A stretch of DNA of 64,000 bases from an uncultured Candidatus Actinomarina sp. GTDB taxonomy: Bacteria; Actinomycetota; Acidimicrobiia; Actinomarinales; Actinomarinaceae. This document shows positions 36,281 to 45,158 of this stretch, piece by piece. The stretch lies in the NCBI GenBank assembly GCA_902555985.1, contig CACDUI010000002.1, forward strand, positions 1 through 64,000, in the 5' to 3' direction. Made by a program: the position numbers and the translations under genes. Under the pieces are notes generated by a model that was not told where the DNA came from, ran no database searches, and saw only the letters and a program-made list of their open reading frames with translations. Position 1 is the stretch's first letter, and each line of letters opens with the position of its first letter.

Positions 36281-37675
36281 ATGGATAGAAAAACAAAAAT
36301 AATTGCAACTGTAGGGCCAAGCCTTTCAAGTGAAGCCAAAATTAATACCATAATAGATTCTGGAGTAAATGTACTGAGAATCAATTTCTCACATGGAACA
36401 CTAGAAGACCATGAAAATGTAATTAAATGGGCACGCAACTCCAAAAAACAAGTTGCAGTAATGCAAGACATTCAAGGACCCAAAATAAGAACTGGAAAAT
36501 CTTCTGACAATACCATATTAGAAAAAAGTAAAAATGTAGATTTAACTAATACGGCTATGGAGTCGAATAAAGAGACAGTGTTTATTGATTATGACCATTT
36601 ATTTAGAGATATAAATGTTGATGATAGGGTATTCATTGATGATGGACAGATAGTTTTAAAAATAGTAAAAAAGAAAAAAGATAAATTAACTGCATTGATT
36701 CTTATAGGGGGAGAGCTTAGAGACAATCAAGGTGTTGCGTTTCCAGACTCAAACCTTTCTGTCTCAGCAATAACTAAAAAAGACAAAGAACATCTTGAGT
36801 TTGGTACTAAACACGATGTAGATTTTATTGCTGTTTCATTTGTTAGGAAAGCTAGTGATATAAAGACAGTAAGAGATCTAGTACCTAATGATATTAAAGT
36901 AATTGCAAAAATCGAATTAAAAGCTGCACTAGACAACATCGCAGAAATTTTAGATGTAGCCGATGGAGTAATGGTAGCTAGGGGAGATTTAGGAGTTCAA
37001 CTTCCATTGGAACAAGTACCATTTGTACAAAAACAAATATTAGATGCTGCAAATAAAAAAGGAAAGATATCTATAACAGCAACTGAGATGCTGCAGTCGA
37101 TGAAATCTTCATACAGGCCGACAAGAGCCGAAGTTACTGATATTACTAACGCAATACTGGAAGGTTCAGATGCCGTAATGTTATCTGCTGAAACATCTAT
37201 AGGAGATAATCCAAATAGAGTTGTGGAGGTTATGTCATTAATTTGTAAAGAAACTGACTCAAAGAATGACACTTCTTCACTTCTATCAAAGGAGAATACT
37301 TCCGAAGACTCAACAGCTACACTTGCAAGAGCAGCAGTCCAAGTAGCAAACGAAATACAAGCAAAAGCCATTGTTGCTTTTACTGAAACTGGTAGAACTC
37401 CATTATTAATTTCAAACTTTAGACCACAAGCGGAAATTATTACATTTTCAACTAAGAAAAAAACTTTGAATCAAATGAATTTACTTTGGGGTGTAGTCCA
37501 ATATCCAATGGAGCGAAAGGAACATTTTTCAGAGATGTTGAAATCAGCTAATGACTTCTTAATTACTGAAAAAAAATACAATAAAGATGATAAAGTAGTG
37601 GTTGTTGCTGGAACACCACCAAATGTTGAGGCTGCTACGAATTTGATAAGAGTACTTAAAATTGGAGAACTGTAA
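36281..37675 (+). CDS. pyk: Pyruvate kinase
   Basis: The 464-residue glycolytic enzyme converts PEP and ADP to pyruvate and ATP. It shows KIIATVGPSL, LRINFSHGTLEDH, DIQGPKIRTGK, the catalytic region AKIELKAALDN, MVARGDLGVQLPLEQVP and SITATEMLQSM, with a C-terminal regulatory domain from about residue 345. The K-I-E-N signature is changed to KIEL. TAATTA lies six bases before the ATG, a partial match to the leaderless pattern. The stop overlaps the next gene by one base. Confidence 0.95.
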   Translation: MDRKTKIIATVGPSLSSEAKINTIIDSGVNVLRINFSHGTLEDHENVIKWARNSKKQVAVMQDIQGPKIRTGKSSDNTILEKSKNVDLTNTAMESNKETVFIDYDHLFRDINVDDRVFIDDGQIVLKIVKKKKDKLTALILIGGELRDNQGVAFPDSNLSVSAITKKDKEHLEFGTKHDVDFIAVSFVRKASDIKTVRDLVPNDIKVIAKIELKAALDNIAEILDVADGVMVARGDLGVQLPLEQVPFVQKQILDAANKKGKISITATEMLQSMKSSYRPTRAEVTDITNAILEGSDAVMLSAETSIGDNPNRVVEVMSLICKETDSKNDTSSLLSKENTSEDSTATLARAAVQVANEIQAKAIVAFTETGRTPLLISNFRPQAEIITFSTKKKTLNQMNLLWGVVQYPMERKEHFSEMLKSANDFLITEKKYNKDDKVVVVAGTPPNVEAATNLIRVLKIGEL

Positions 37676-37974
37676 TGGGCCAACTTATTGAGGTTAAAAC
37701 TACAAAGCTAAATAAAACAATAATTTTTGATCTTAATAGGTCTGTGTCTGGCCAGGAAGGTATGACATTTCATAACATTTCTGAAGCATCATTAATCCCT
37801 GATGTAAGCGGACAACTAGCTCTTAAATTGTTTCAAGAGACCAATGACGTAGACACTATTTTTATTCAATCAAATGTTGTTACAGTAAATTTTAATAGAA
37901 ATCTAGGTTCTGATATATCTGAAGTAGAAAAAACACTAGAAAACTTTTTTGTTTTTTATGGTGAGGAAGAATGA
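37675..37974 (+). CDS. Small protein resembling a stand-alone Nfu N-terminal domain
   Basis: The 99-residue protein has the layout of the Nfu/NifU N-terminal domain: an edge strand with FDLNRSVSG, then MTFHNISEA, SGQLALKLFQETNDVDTIFI, NVVTVNFNR and a last helix EVEKTLENFF. In known proteins this domain sits in front of the cluster-binding CxxC domain and helps target selection; here it has no Cys and stands alone. It overlaps pyk by one base and the next gene by 4 bases. The family call is by pattern only and could be wrong. Confidence 0.5.
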   Translation: MGQLIEVKTTKLNKTIIFDLNRSVSGQEGMTFHNISEASLIPDVSGQLALKLFQETNDVDTIFIQSNVVTVNFNRNLGSDISEVEKTLENFFVFYGEEE

Positions 37975-38909
37975 AAGTTGGAGTAACTGGAGCATCTGGA
38001 TTTATTGGAAGACATTTAGTCAGCGCATTAAGTGATTCTGAACATGAAGTATTTAAATTTGTAAGAAGAGAGCCAAAGAGTGATAATGAAATTTACTGGA
38101 AACCATCTAAACAGGAAATTGATCAAGAAAAATTTGAAACTTTAGATGCAATTATTCATCTTGCTGGAGAAAGTATTGCACCAAAAGATATTCTCGGTTT
38201 TTTACCTCTTGCTGGAGGTAGGTGGAGTAAAGAGAGAAAATCTAGAATTTATTGGTCTAGAAAGTGGGCATCAGAAACTTTTATACAGGCATTTAAATCT
38301 TCAGAAAATCACCCAACAGTTTTTATTACTGCTTCCGGCAACGATGTATATGGAGACCATGGCGATGAAGTCGTTACAGAAGAAACATCTTACAACAGGG
38401 GTCAATACTTACAATTAGTTGTTGAAGAAGCATGGGAAGGCCCCTTAGATGAAATTCAAAAAATAGGCGTCAGAATTGTTAAGTGTCGAGCGGGTATTGT
38501 GTTAGGAAGGGGAAATGTTGCAACGCAAATTTTTACTCTAATTTCTAAATTAAACCTTTCTGGGCCAATTGGTAAAGGAGATCAATATTTTTCTTGGATT
38601 TCTGTAGAAGATCTTGTATCAGCTTACATTTTTTGTTTAGAAAATTCAAATGTCGACGGGCCTGTAAACTGCACTGCACCAGAGCCATTACAACAAAAAG
38701 AATTTGCAAGAATTATTGCAAAAATAATGAATAAGAAGTATTTTGCACCTCCACTACCACCAATAATTATGAGATTAGCTGTTGGATGGGAATTAGGTGA
38801 ACAGCTAGGATTAAATAGTATAAGAGCAATTCCAAAAAAATTGCTAAGAGAAGGGTTTGAATTTCAAAATACTACATTGGAAACTATGAAAGAAGAATTT
38901 ACAAAATGA
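37971..38909 (+). CDS. TIGR01777-type NAD(P)-dependent epimerase/dehydratase
   Basis: The 312-residue extended SDR begins VGVTGASGFIGRHLVSAL (dinucleotide site), has IIHLAGESI, the family-specific GGRWSKERKSRIYWSR, ITASGNDVYGDHGD with the catalytic Tyr region, CRAGIVLGRG, and the typical C-terminal DUF1731-like part (GLNSIRAIPKKLLREGFEF). Substrates of this family are not established. It is 4-base coupled to both neighbours. Confidence 0.87.
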   Translation: MKVGVTGASGFIGRHLVSALSDSEHEVFKFVRREPKSDNEIYWKPSKQEIDQEKFETLDAIIHLAGESIAPKDILGFLPLAGGRWSKERKSRIYWSRKWASETFIQAFKSSENHPTVFITASGNDVYGDHGDEVVTEETSYNRGQYLQLVVEEAWEGPLDEIQKIGVRIVKCRAGIVLGRGNVATQIFTLISKLNLSGPIGKGDQYFSWISVEDLVSAYIFCLENSNVDGPVNCTAPEPLQQKEFARIIAKIMNKKYFAPPLPPIIMRLAVGWELGEQLGLNSIRAIPKKLLREGFEFQNTTLETMKEEFTK

Positions 38910-39250
38910 GTAGCTATGAAGACAGAATGGCGGAAAAATATAATTTTCTTAAAAAAGACGAGTCTGAAAATAATGTTCAAAAAGAGGAAGTCACCTCTGA
39001 AGATAACATTACAAATGATATAGTTCCTGAAGAAAATCAAGAAACAGATAGCCTTTTAGTGCCACTTGATGCATGGAATACTGTGCTAAGTCAACTAGGT
39101 AATTTACATGAATCAAGCCAGTTAATGGCAGAAGCAAGAGAAAGAGCAGCTAAAGCTGAAGCAGAAGCGGATTTTCTTAGAGAAAAACTTAAAAATACGA
39201 GACAACAATTAGATGATGCACAGAAGAAAAAAAGATTTTTCTTCTTTTAA
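38906..39250 (+). CDS. Coiled-coil protein of unknown function
   Basis: The 114-residue protein has a highly acidic, disordered-looking first half (about 18-48) and an Ala/Glu/Lys-rich coiled coil from about residue 70 to 107 (ARERAAKAEAEADFLREKL). It ends in KKKRFFFF. In actinobacteria, small acidic coiled-coil proteins with similar heptads occur near cell-envelope genes, but I recognise no family. It overlaps the epimerase gene by 4 bases and shares TTAA with the convergent MFS stop. Confidence 0.6.
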   Translation: MSSYEDRMAEKYNFLKKDESENNVQKEEVTSEDNITNDIVPEENQETDSLLVPLDAWNTVLSQLGNLHESSQLMAEARERAAKAEAEADFLREKLKNTRQQLDDAQKKKRFFFF

Positions 39251-40461
39251 TTCCTAACGCTATCAGAAACTCCATGAATAATGTAGTAGGAGATAGCTAA
39301 GAGTAAAATTAAAGATCCCATAGCAACATTCCTCCCCAAACCTAAGCTATTTACTATCAAGCCCCATAAAATTGGTCCTAGAATAGTTGCAAATCTTCCA
39401 ACAGTTGAATAAAGGCCATAGAATTCTCCAAGATGTTTTTCAGGTGAAAGTCTTGTCATAAAGACTCTATCAACTGCAAAAATTCCACCAATATTGAAAC
39501 CACCTAAAACACCGGTAACATATATTAACCACAATTGGTTAAACTCTGTGGCAATTATCGCAAGTGAGAGTGAAATCATCCAACAAGTTATACTTATAAG
39601 TATTAATTTTCTTGGACCATATAAATCTGCCGCTTTTCCAAAAATATAACCACCTATTATTGAAACAACAATAGCAAGTGCCAATATACTTTGACTATCT
39701 GCTGGGGTTAAGCCAACTTCTTCAACTAAGTAAACAGCTAATAAGCCACTGATAAGAGTATTGATCGCATCTGCATAAAAAAATCTTCCAACTAAAAATC
39801 TAGTGAGTCCTTTATACTGCCTAGAGTGTTTCCATGAATTTATCACAATACTTAATGAATTTAGAATATTTATTTTTATTTTTTTATCTGTAGTTATCTT
39901 CTCTTCAATAAAGAAAAATGCAGGTAAAGAAAAGAGTAAAAACAAAATCGCAACCGATTTAAAAATTTCAATATAGCTATAACCCATATTTTGTAATAGC
40001 GTTGCTACACCAAATCCAATCAGTGACCCGGTGTATCCAAAAGCAACACCAAGACCAGATATCTTTCCTCTATTTTCTTCGTTACTAACTGATACAAGCA
40101 GTGCATCATAGACAACAGAGCCTAAGTTAAATCCAATTAATGAAAATATAAATAGCAATACAGATGTCTCAACTGAGAATGTTCCAAGTAAAAAAGTTGA
40201 AATAATACAAATAAGAGTCATGAGGAGAAGAATTCTCTTTTTCCCTTGTGAACTGTCTGATTTTCTTCCTATCCATGGTCCTAAGATTGCCACAATTACC
40301 ATAGCGGTAGAGGTTGCAAGACCTAATTGTTGATCTGTCCAGCCTTTCTCACTTACCAACCAGACAGAAAAATATAAGCCAGGAATAATGAATGCATATA
40401 CTGTATTTGCTAAATCGAATAAGAGCCAAGAAAAAAGACTTTTTTTATTTACATCATTCAT
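39247..40461 (-). CDS. MFS transporter, UMF1/Atg22-like
   Basis: The 404-residue protein has about twelve membrane segments. It begins with FSWLLFDLANTVYAF, a variant of the W-x-x-Y/F-D-x-A-N signature of the UMF1/Atg22 group, and has the MFS loop GRKSDSSQGKKR between segments 2 and 3. The transported solute is unknown; amino-acid or nucleoside-type efflux is known for eukaryotic relatives. It overlaps aspC by 8 bases, so both are one unit. A related transporter lies 2 kb away at 42.5-43.8 kb. Confidence 0.85.
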   Translation of the reverse strand: MNDVNKKSLFSWLLFDLANTVYAFIIPGLYFSVWLVSEKGWTDQQLGLATSTAMVIVAILGPWIGRKSDSSQGKKRILLLMTLICIISTFLLGTFSVETSVLLFIFSLIGFNLGSVVYDALLVSVSNEENRGKISGLGVAFGYTGSLIGFGVATLLQNMGYSYIEIFKSVAILFLLFSLPAFFFIEEKITTDKKIKINILNSLSIVINSWKHSRQYKGLTRFLVGRFFYADAINTLISGLLAVYLVEEVGLTPADSQSILALAIVVSIIGGYIFGKAADLYGPRKLILISITCWMISLSLAIIATEFNQLWLIYVTGVLGGFNIGGIFAVDRVFMTRLSPEKHLGEFYGLYSTVGRFATILGPILWGLIVNSLGLGRNVAMGSLILLLAISYYIIHGVSDSVRN

Positions 40462-41641
40462 TTAAATTATCTATAGCTTCGTTTAGACGACTTAATCCAA
40501 TATCAAGATCTTCATCGCTTAAAGCATATGATAACCTCATAAACCCAGGACTTCCAAAAACTTCTCCTGGAACAAATGCTATAAAATAGTTTTCAAGAAG
40601 CCAATCACACAACTCTTCTGATGAGTTTATTCCATTATTTCCTGAGCAGTAATGACTTACATCTACAAACAAATAAAATGCGCCCGTACTATCTATTACA
40701 TCTAAATTTGAAATTGAATTAATTTTTTCAGTTGCAAATAACCTCCTTCGATTGAATGCAATTTTCATTTCATTTGTTACATCTAGACCGTTTAAAAGTG
40801 CTGATTCAGCAGCTAATTGAGATACATTTGAGACATTAGATGTAGCTTGTGATTGTATTTTTTTTCCTAGCCCAATAACTTTGTCATTAGCAATCAACCA
40901 ACCTACACGCCATCCAGTCATTGAGTAAGCTTTAGATACACCGTTCACAATAATTGTATTTTTTAATTCAGGATCATAAATAGCTGGTGATGGAGAAGTC
41001 TCACCTTCATATACCAAATGTTCGTAAAGCTCATCAGAAAGTATCCATAAATCATTTTTGAAAACCCACTCATAAATTTCTTCAGCTTCTTCTTTTGTGT
41101 ATACAACACCTGTTGGATTTGATGGAGAGCACCAAACTAACATTTTCGTATTACTATTTTTTGCATTTTCTAGCTGTTCTACAGTAACTTTAAAATTATT
41201 ATCTTTTTCGGTATCAATAAATACAGGATTGCCACCTGCTATTTTTACTGCTTCAGGATATGTTGTCCAGTAAGGAGCTGGTATTAATACTTCATCACCA
41301 TCATCTAGTGTTGATAGAAATGCTGTAAGTATTGATTGCTTTCCACCATTTGAAACAATTACATTATTAGGTTTGACATCAAAACCAGAGTATTGTTTTG
41401 ATGTTTCTACAATTACCTTTCTAAGAGACTCAAGTCCGGCAGCGGGTGAATATTTATGATTTTTAGGATCAGAAGCAGCATTTATTGCAGCATTTACTAC
41501 ATGCTCAGGTGAAGGAAAGTCTGGCTCTCCTGCACCAAACCCAATTACAGGTTTACCTTGAGATTTTAACTCTCTTGATTTATTAGAAATAGCCATAGTT
41601 CCAGATGGTTTTATTAACTTATCTAATTTTGAAATATCCAT
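40454..41641 (-). CDS. aspC: Aspartate aminotransferase-like PLP enzyme (class I/II)
   Basis: The protein has about 395 residues, taking ATG 41641; a TTG two codons upstream at 41647 is less likely because TATAGT lies exactly six bases before the ATG. Motifs: GAGEPDFPSPEHV, KYSPAAGLESLR, WCSPSNPTGVVY, ISDELYEHLVYEG, the PLP Lys in NGVSKAYSMTGWRVGW, and a C-terminal Arg in GFMRLSYA. This is the I-gamma subgroup, which usually transaminates aspartate/2-oxoglutarate and may use other amino acids. Confidence 0.9.
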   Translation of the reverse strand: MDISKLDKLIKPSGTMAISNKSRELKSQGKPVIGFGAGEPDFPSPEHVVNAAINAASDPKNHKYSPAAGLESLRKVIVETSKQYSGFDVKPNNVIVSNGGKQSILTAFLSTLDDGDEVLIPAPYWTTYPEAVKIAGGNPVFIDTEKDNNFKVTVEQLENAKNSNTKMLVWCSPSNPTGVVYTKEEAEEIYEWVFKNDLWILSDELYEHLVYEGETSPSPAIYDPELKNTIIVNGVSKAYSMTGWRVGWLIANDKVIGLGKKIQSQATSNVSNVSQLAAESALLNGLDVTNEMKIAFNRRRLFATEKINSISNLDVIDSTGAFYLFVDVSHYCSGNNGINSSEELCDWLLENYFIAFVPGEVFGSPGFMRLSYALSDEDLDIGLSRLNEAIDNLNE

Positions 41642-41647
41642 AACCAA

Positions 41648-41653
41648 ACTATA
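41648..41653 (-). promoter_or_regulatory. Leaderless-type -10 hexamer for aspC
   Basis: TATAGT on the minus strand is followed by six bases and the ATG at 41641; no Shine-Dalgarno sequence is present. Confidence 0.5.
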
Positions 41654-41690
41654 TTAATAAAGTTATCTATTAAATATGTTTCATAATAAT

Positions 41691-41696
41691 TAAACT
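41691..41696 (+). promoter_or_regulatory. Leaderless-type -10 hexamer for folD
   Basis: TAAACT is followed by seven bases and the folD ATG at 41704. It is divergent from the aspC -10, 37 bases away. Confidence 0.4.
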
Positions 41697-41703
41697 GGTA
41701 AAA

Positions 41704-42543
41704 ATGGAACAAATATTATATGGTGCTCCCGTAGCAGAACAACTTGATAAAATTAGTGAAAATATATTTCGTGAGCACACTAATAAAAACAAGAAACCAC
41801 ATTTAACCGCTATTACAGTTGGTGACAATCCAGCATCATTATTATACGTTTCTCGCAAAAAAGAAAAGGCAATAGAACTTGGGGTTGATTTTAACTGGAT
41901 AAAACTAGATGTTGAAACATCTCAAGAAACTTTGGATGAAGTTATATCTTCAGAGGCAAAAGAAACTGATGGAATAATTATTCAGCTTCCACTTCCTGAC
42001 CATCTTAATCCAGAAGAAGCAATCAACTGTATTCCTCATGAGGTAGATGTTGATGGGCTTACTTCATACAACTTAGGAAGCTTGTTTTCAAATACATATA
42101 AATTAATTCCAGCTACTTCTTTAGCCGTTTTAGAATTATTAAACTTTTACAAAATCAAAACAGAAGATAAAAATATAGTTATTGCAGGCAGGTCTAGACT
42201 TGTATCATCTCCCTTAGCAAAGATTCTATCTTCTAAAAGCTACAATGGAAATGTCTCAGTAATTCACAGCAAGACAACAAATCAGAAATTATTCACAAAA
42301 CAAGCAGATATTTTTATCTCAGCAATTGGCTCAGCTAAACTATATGATTACTCTTTTTTCAAAGAGGGGTCAACCATAATTGATATTGGTATTTCATCAG
42401 TGGATGGAAAAACATATGGTGATATAGATAATGATAAAATAGGGGATCTTGTCAGTAATAGATCACCTTTTCCTGGTGGAGTTGGTCCAATAACTGTATC
42501 AGCTTTGTTTTTTAATTTATCAAGACTAGTTAATTCTAACTAG
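41704..42543 (+). CDS. folD: Methylenetetrahydrofolate dehydrogenase/cyclohydrolase FolD
   Basis: The 279-residue bifunctional enzyme interconverts 5,10-methylene-, methenyl- and 10-formyl-tetrahydrofolate. It has PASLLYVSRKKEKAIELGV with the catalytic Lys, GIIIQLPLPDHL, DVDGLTSYNLG, the nucleotide loop AGRSRLVSSPLAKIL (GRS kept, usual GxP changed to SSP) and PFPGGVGPITVSAL. It is divergent from aspC and its end overlaps the convergent MFS gene by 8 bases. Confidence 0.92.
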   Translation: MEQILYGAPVAEQLDKISENIFREHTNKNKKPHLTAITVGDNPASLLYVSRKKEKAIELGVDFNWIKLDVETSQETLDEVISSEAKETDGIIIQLPLPDHLNPEEAINCIPHEVDVDGLTSYNLGSLFSNTYKLIPATSLAVLELLNFYKIKTEDKNIVIAGRSRLVSSPLAKILSSKSYNGNVSVIHSKTTNQKLFTKQADIFISAIGSAKLYDYSFFKEGSTIIDIGISSVDGKTYGDIDNDKIGDLVSNRSPFPGGVGPITVSALFFNLSRLVNSN

Positions 42544-43840
42544 CTGCCCATTCCTCTTCGCTAATTCTTTTATCCATATCTACTGTTCTTAAAAGAAGCG
42601 CACCAATTAAGAAAAAAGACGTAATCACAGGAAGTGAAAGTCTTGGATTGCCAGTAGAAGCGCTGACATATGCATAAATTAATGGACCCCATATGGCAGA
42701 AAATCTAGAAAGGACTGAAAAGAATCCCATAAACTCACCTTCAGCACCCTTTGGCAACATAGCAGCATAAACACTTCTACTGACTGATTGAAGACCACCC
42801 ATACCCATTGCAGTAAATATGCCCATTACAATGACCGGTATTAACTGTTTTTCTGGAACAAAGTAAGCTGCATTTCCAACCAAGAAGAGTAGAAACATTG
42901 TGTAATACAACACATTTTTTTGCCCTATTTTAGTGGCAAGGTTACCTGCTAATTTTGCACCAAAGTAGGCAACAAATTGAACAACTAAAAATACAATCAG
43001 TACTTGTGTTTGGTCCAAAAGCAATACTTCGGTAAAAAATGCCGCTGACATATTAATCAATGTTTGCAGGCCGTCCCAGAAAAAGATGTATGCGACCAAA
43101 AAGTACATTAAGAAAGGAAACTTTCTTATTTTTTTCAAAGTTTTGAAATTCCTACTATATGCACTTGCTAGAGAGCTCTTTTCAGAATCCGATTTAGTTT
43201 CGACAATATTCATTCTAGAAAAGCTAAATATTGAAAATATGAGCCACCATAAGCCAGCTAGAGAAATTGCAATCCTTGATGCTAATGCGGTATCTATTCC
43301 AAGAAGATCAGGACCTAGAAGAATAATTACAAAAGATAATATTAACTGTGTCCCACCACCTAAATAACCAAGCGCATACCCTCTTGCAGAGACGGCATCA
43401 ATAGTATCATCAGTTGTTATATCTTTTAGAACACTATCGTAAAAAACATTCGATCCTGTAGCACCAAACTGAGCTAAAAAGTAAATAACCAAAGTAAATA
43501 TTACATCGCCTGATGTTGCAAAATAAAATGACGATGCAAATACAGCACCTCCGTAAGCAAAGATTTTAAAGAACTTCATTCTATTTCCGGACATATCACC
43601 AATTGCACCAATTGTTGGCATTATTAAGAAAAATATAAACAAAGCAGAACCAATAGCAAATCCCCATACTTCGGCACCTGTATATATGCTTCCCCTAAAT
43701 TCAAAGCCTTCTTCAGGTACAATTACACTTACAAAATAGACTGGTAGTACCGCTCCTAATGTAGTTGTTTCATAAGCTGATTTGGCCCAGTCATACATGG
43801 ACCAACCAAATATTGTTCTTTTGTTATTTTTTTCGTTCAT
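42536..43840 (-). CDS. MFS transporter, UMF1/Atg22-like (second copy)
   Basis: The 434-residue protein has about twelve membrane segments. It begins FGWSMYDWAKSAYETT, matching the UMF1/Atg22 W-x-x-Y-D-W-A signature more closely than the neighbour at 39.2-40.5 kb, and carries the loop GDMSGNRMKFFK. A clear Shine-Dalgarno sequence (GGGGGA) lies three bases before the ATG, in contrast to the leaderless genes around it. The solute is unknown. The two copies differ strongly in sequence, so any duplication is old. Confidence 0.87.
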   Translation of the reverse strand: MNEKNNKRTIFGWSMYDWAKSAYETTTLGAVLPVYFVSVIVPEEGFEFRGSIYTGAEVWGFAIGSALFIFFLIMPTIGAIGDMSGNRMKFFKIFAYGGAVFASSFYFATSGDVIFTLVIYFLAQFGATGSNVFYDSVLKDITTDDTIDAVSARGYALGYLGGGTQLILSFVIILLGPDLLGIDTALASRIAISLAGLWWLIFSIFSFSRMNIVETKSDSEKSSLASAYSRNFKTLKKIRKFPFLMYFLVAYIFFWDGLQTLINMSAAFFTEVLLLDQTQVLIVFLVVQFVAYFGAKLAGNLATKIGQKNVLYYTMFLLFLVGNAAYFVPEKQLIPVIVMGIFTAMGMGGLQSVSRSVYAAMLPKGAEGEFMGFFSVLSRFSAIWGPLIYAYVSASTGNPRLSLPVITSFFLIGALLLRTVDMDKRISEEEWAAS

Positions 43841-43954
43841 AATCCCCCTTAAATAAAACTTTAATCAAAATATTCAGCCAATGAGGTATAGAAATGTAAA
43901 TTTAAATGATTTCAACACTATATTTAATATGTCTTTAGATAATTAGGAAATTTT

Positions 43955-45046
43955 ATGGGGTTTAATTGCGGAATAGTAGGATTGCCAAATGTGGGTAAAT
44001 CCACATTGTTTAATGCATTAACTGAAGCTGAAATTGAATCTGAAAATTACCCATTCTGCACCATTGAGCCGAATGTAGGCATAGTTCCAATTAATGATTC
44101 TCGTTTAGAAAAGTTGGCAGAAATAGTTAATCCCAAAAAAATTATACCTACAACAATGGAATTTGTTGATATTGCTGGTCTGGTGGAGGGCGCTTCTAAA
44201 GGAGAGGGCCTAGGAAACCAGTTTTTAACAAATATACGTGAAACAGATGCCATAGTCCATGTAGTTAGAGCATTTGAAAATGAAGATATTGTTCATGTGT
44301 CAGGTAAAGTTTCTCCCATTGATGATATAGAAGTTATTAATACGGAGTTAGTTTTAGCAGATTTGAGCATTGTTGAAAAACTTTATCAGAAAGCGATTAA
44401 GAGCACAAAAGCAGGCCAAAAAGAAGGCTTACCTCTAAGAGAATTACTAGAAAAAATCCTTCCAATTCTTGAAGAAGGTGAATGCCTTAGAACAATTTCA
44501 TTCAGCCATGAAGAACAAAAGTTGCTAAAGGGATTTCAATTATTAACAAATAAACCTGTTTTATATGTTGCCAATGTTAATGAAAGTGGTTTTGAAAACA
44601 ATCCTCATTTGAAATCAATTTATGATTTTGCAGAAAATGAAGATTCTGAAGTTGTTGCTATATGTGCTGAATTAGAAGCCGAAATCTCGACACTACCAAT
44701 AGAGGAAAAAAAGGAATTTTTATCAGACATTGGTCAAGCGGAGTCTGGTCTTGACAGAGTTATCAAAGCAGGATATAAATTGTTGGGATTACAGACTTAC
44801 TTTACAGCAGGAGAGAAAGAAGTCAGAGCGTGGACAATTAATATTGGCGATCAAGCTCCAAGAGCTGCAGGTAAGATTCATACTGATTTTGAAAAGGGCT
44901 TTATTAGAGCTGAAACAATTGCATTCGAAGACTTTGTTGAAAATGCTGGTGAAAAAGGTGCAAAAGAAGCTGGAAAACTTAGATCAGAAGGTAAAGATTA
45001 TATTATCAATGATGGTGATGTTATACACTTTTTATTTAGTGTTTAG
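43955..45046 (+). CDS. ychF: Redox-regulated ATPase YchF (Obg-like)
   Basis: The 363-residue TRAFAC-class protein has Walker [10 protein letters not shown], the G3 region [17 protein letters not shown] and a G4 position reading NVNE rather than NKxD, the change that gives YchF its ATP preference. A helical insert and a C-terminal TGS domain follow ([16 protein letters not shown] and onward). It associates with ribosomes. AGGA lies about eight bases before the ATG. The gene is a single unit, divergent from the MFS gene (114-base gap with no other feature seen). Confidence 0.95.
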   Translation: MGFNCGIVGLPNVGKSTLFNALTEAEIESENYPFCTIEPNVGIVPINDSRLEKLAEIVNPKKIIPTTMEFVDIAGLVEGASKGEGLGNQFLTNIRETDAIVHVVRAFENEDIVHVSGKVSPIDDIEVINTELVLADLSIVEKLYQKAIKSTKAGQKEGLPLRELLEKILPILEEGECLRTISFSHEEQKLLKGFQLLTNKPVLYVANVNESGFENNPHLKSIYDFAENEDSEVVAICAELEAEISTLPIEEKKEFLSDIGQAESGLDRVIKAGYKLLGLQTYFTAGEKEVRAWTINIGDQAPRAAGKIHTDFEKGFIRAETIAFEDFVENAGEKGAKEAGKLRSEGKDYIINDGDVIHFLFSV

Positions 45047-45158
45047 CAAATAAAATCCATTAATTCTTGTGGTTTTTGCGTTAATTTAAAGGATTTATTC
45101 AAATAATATTTACAAAGTAGTTCTTTAACTAAAATGAATATATAGGATAATAAAGCTC

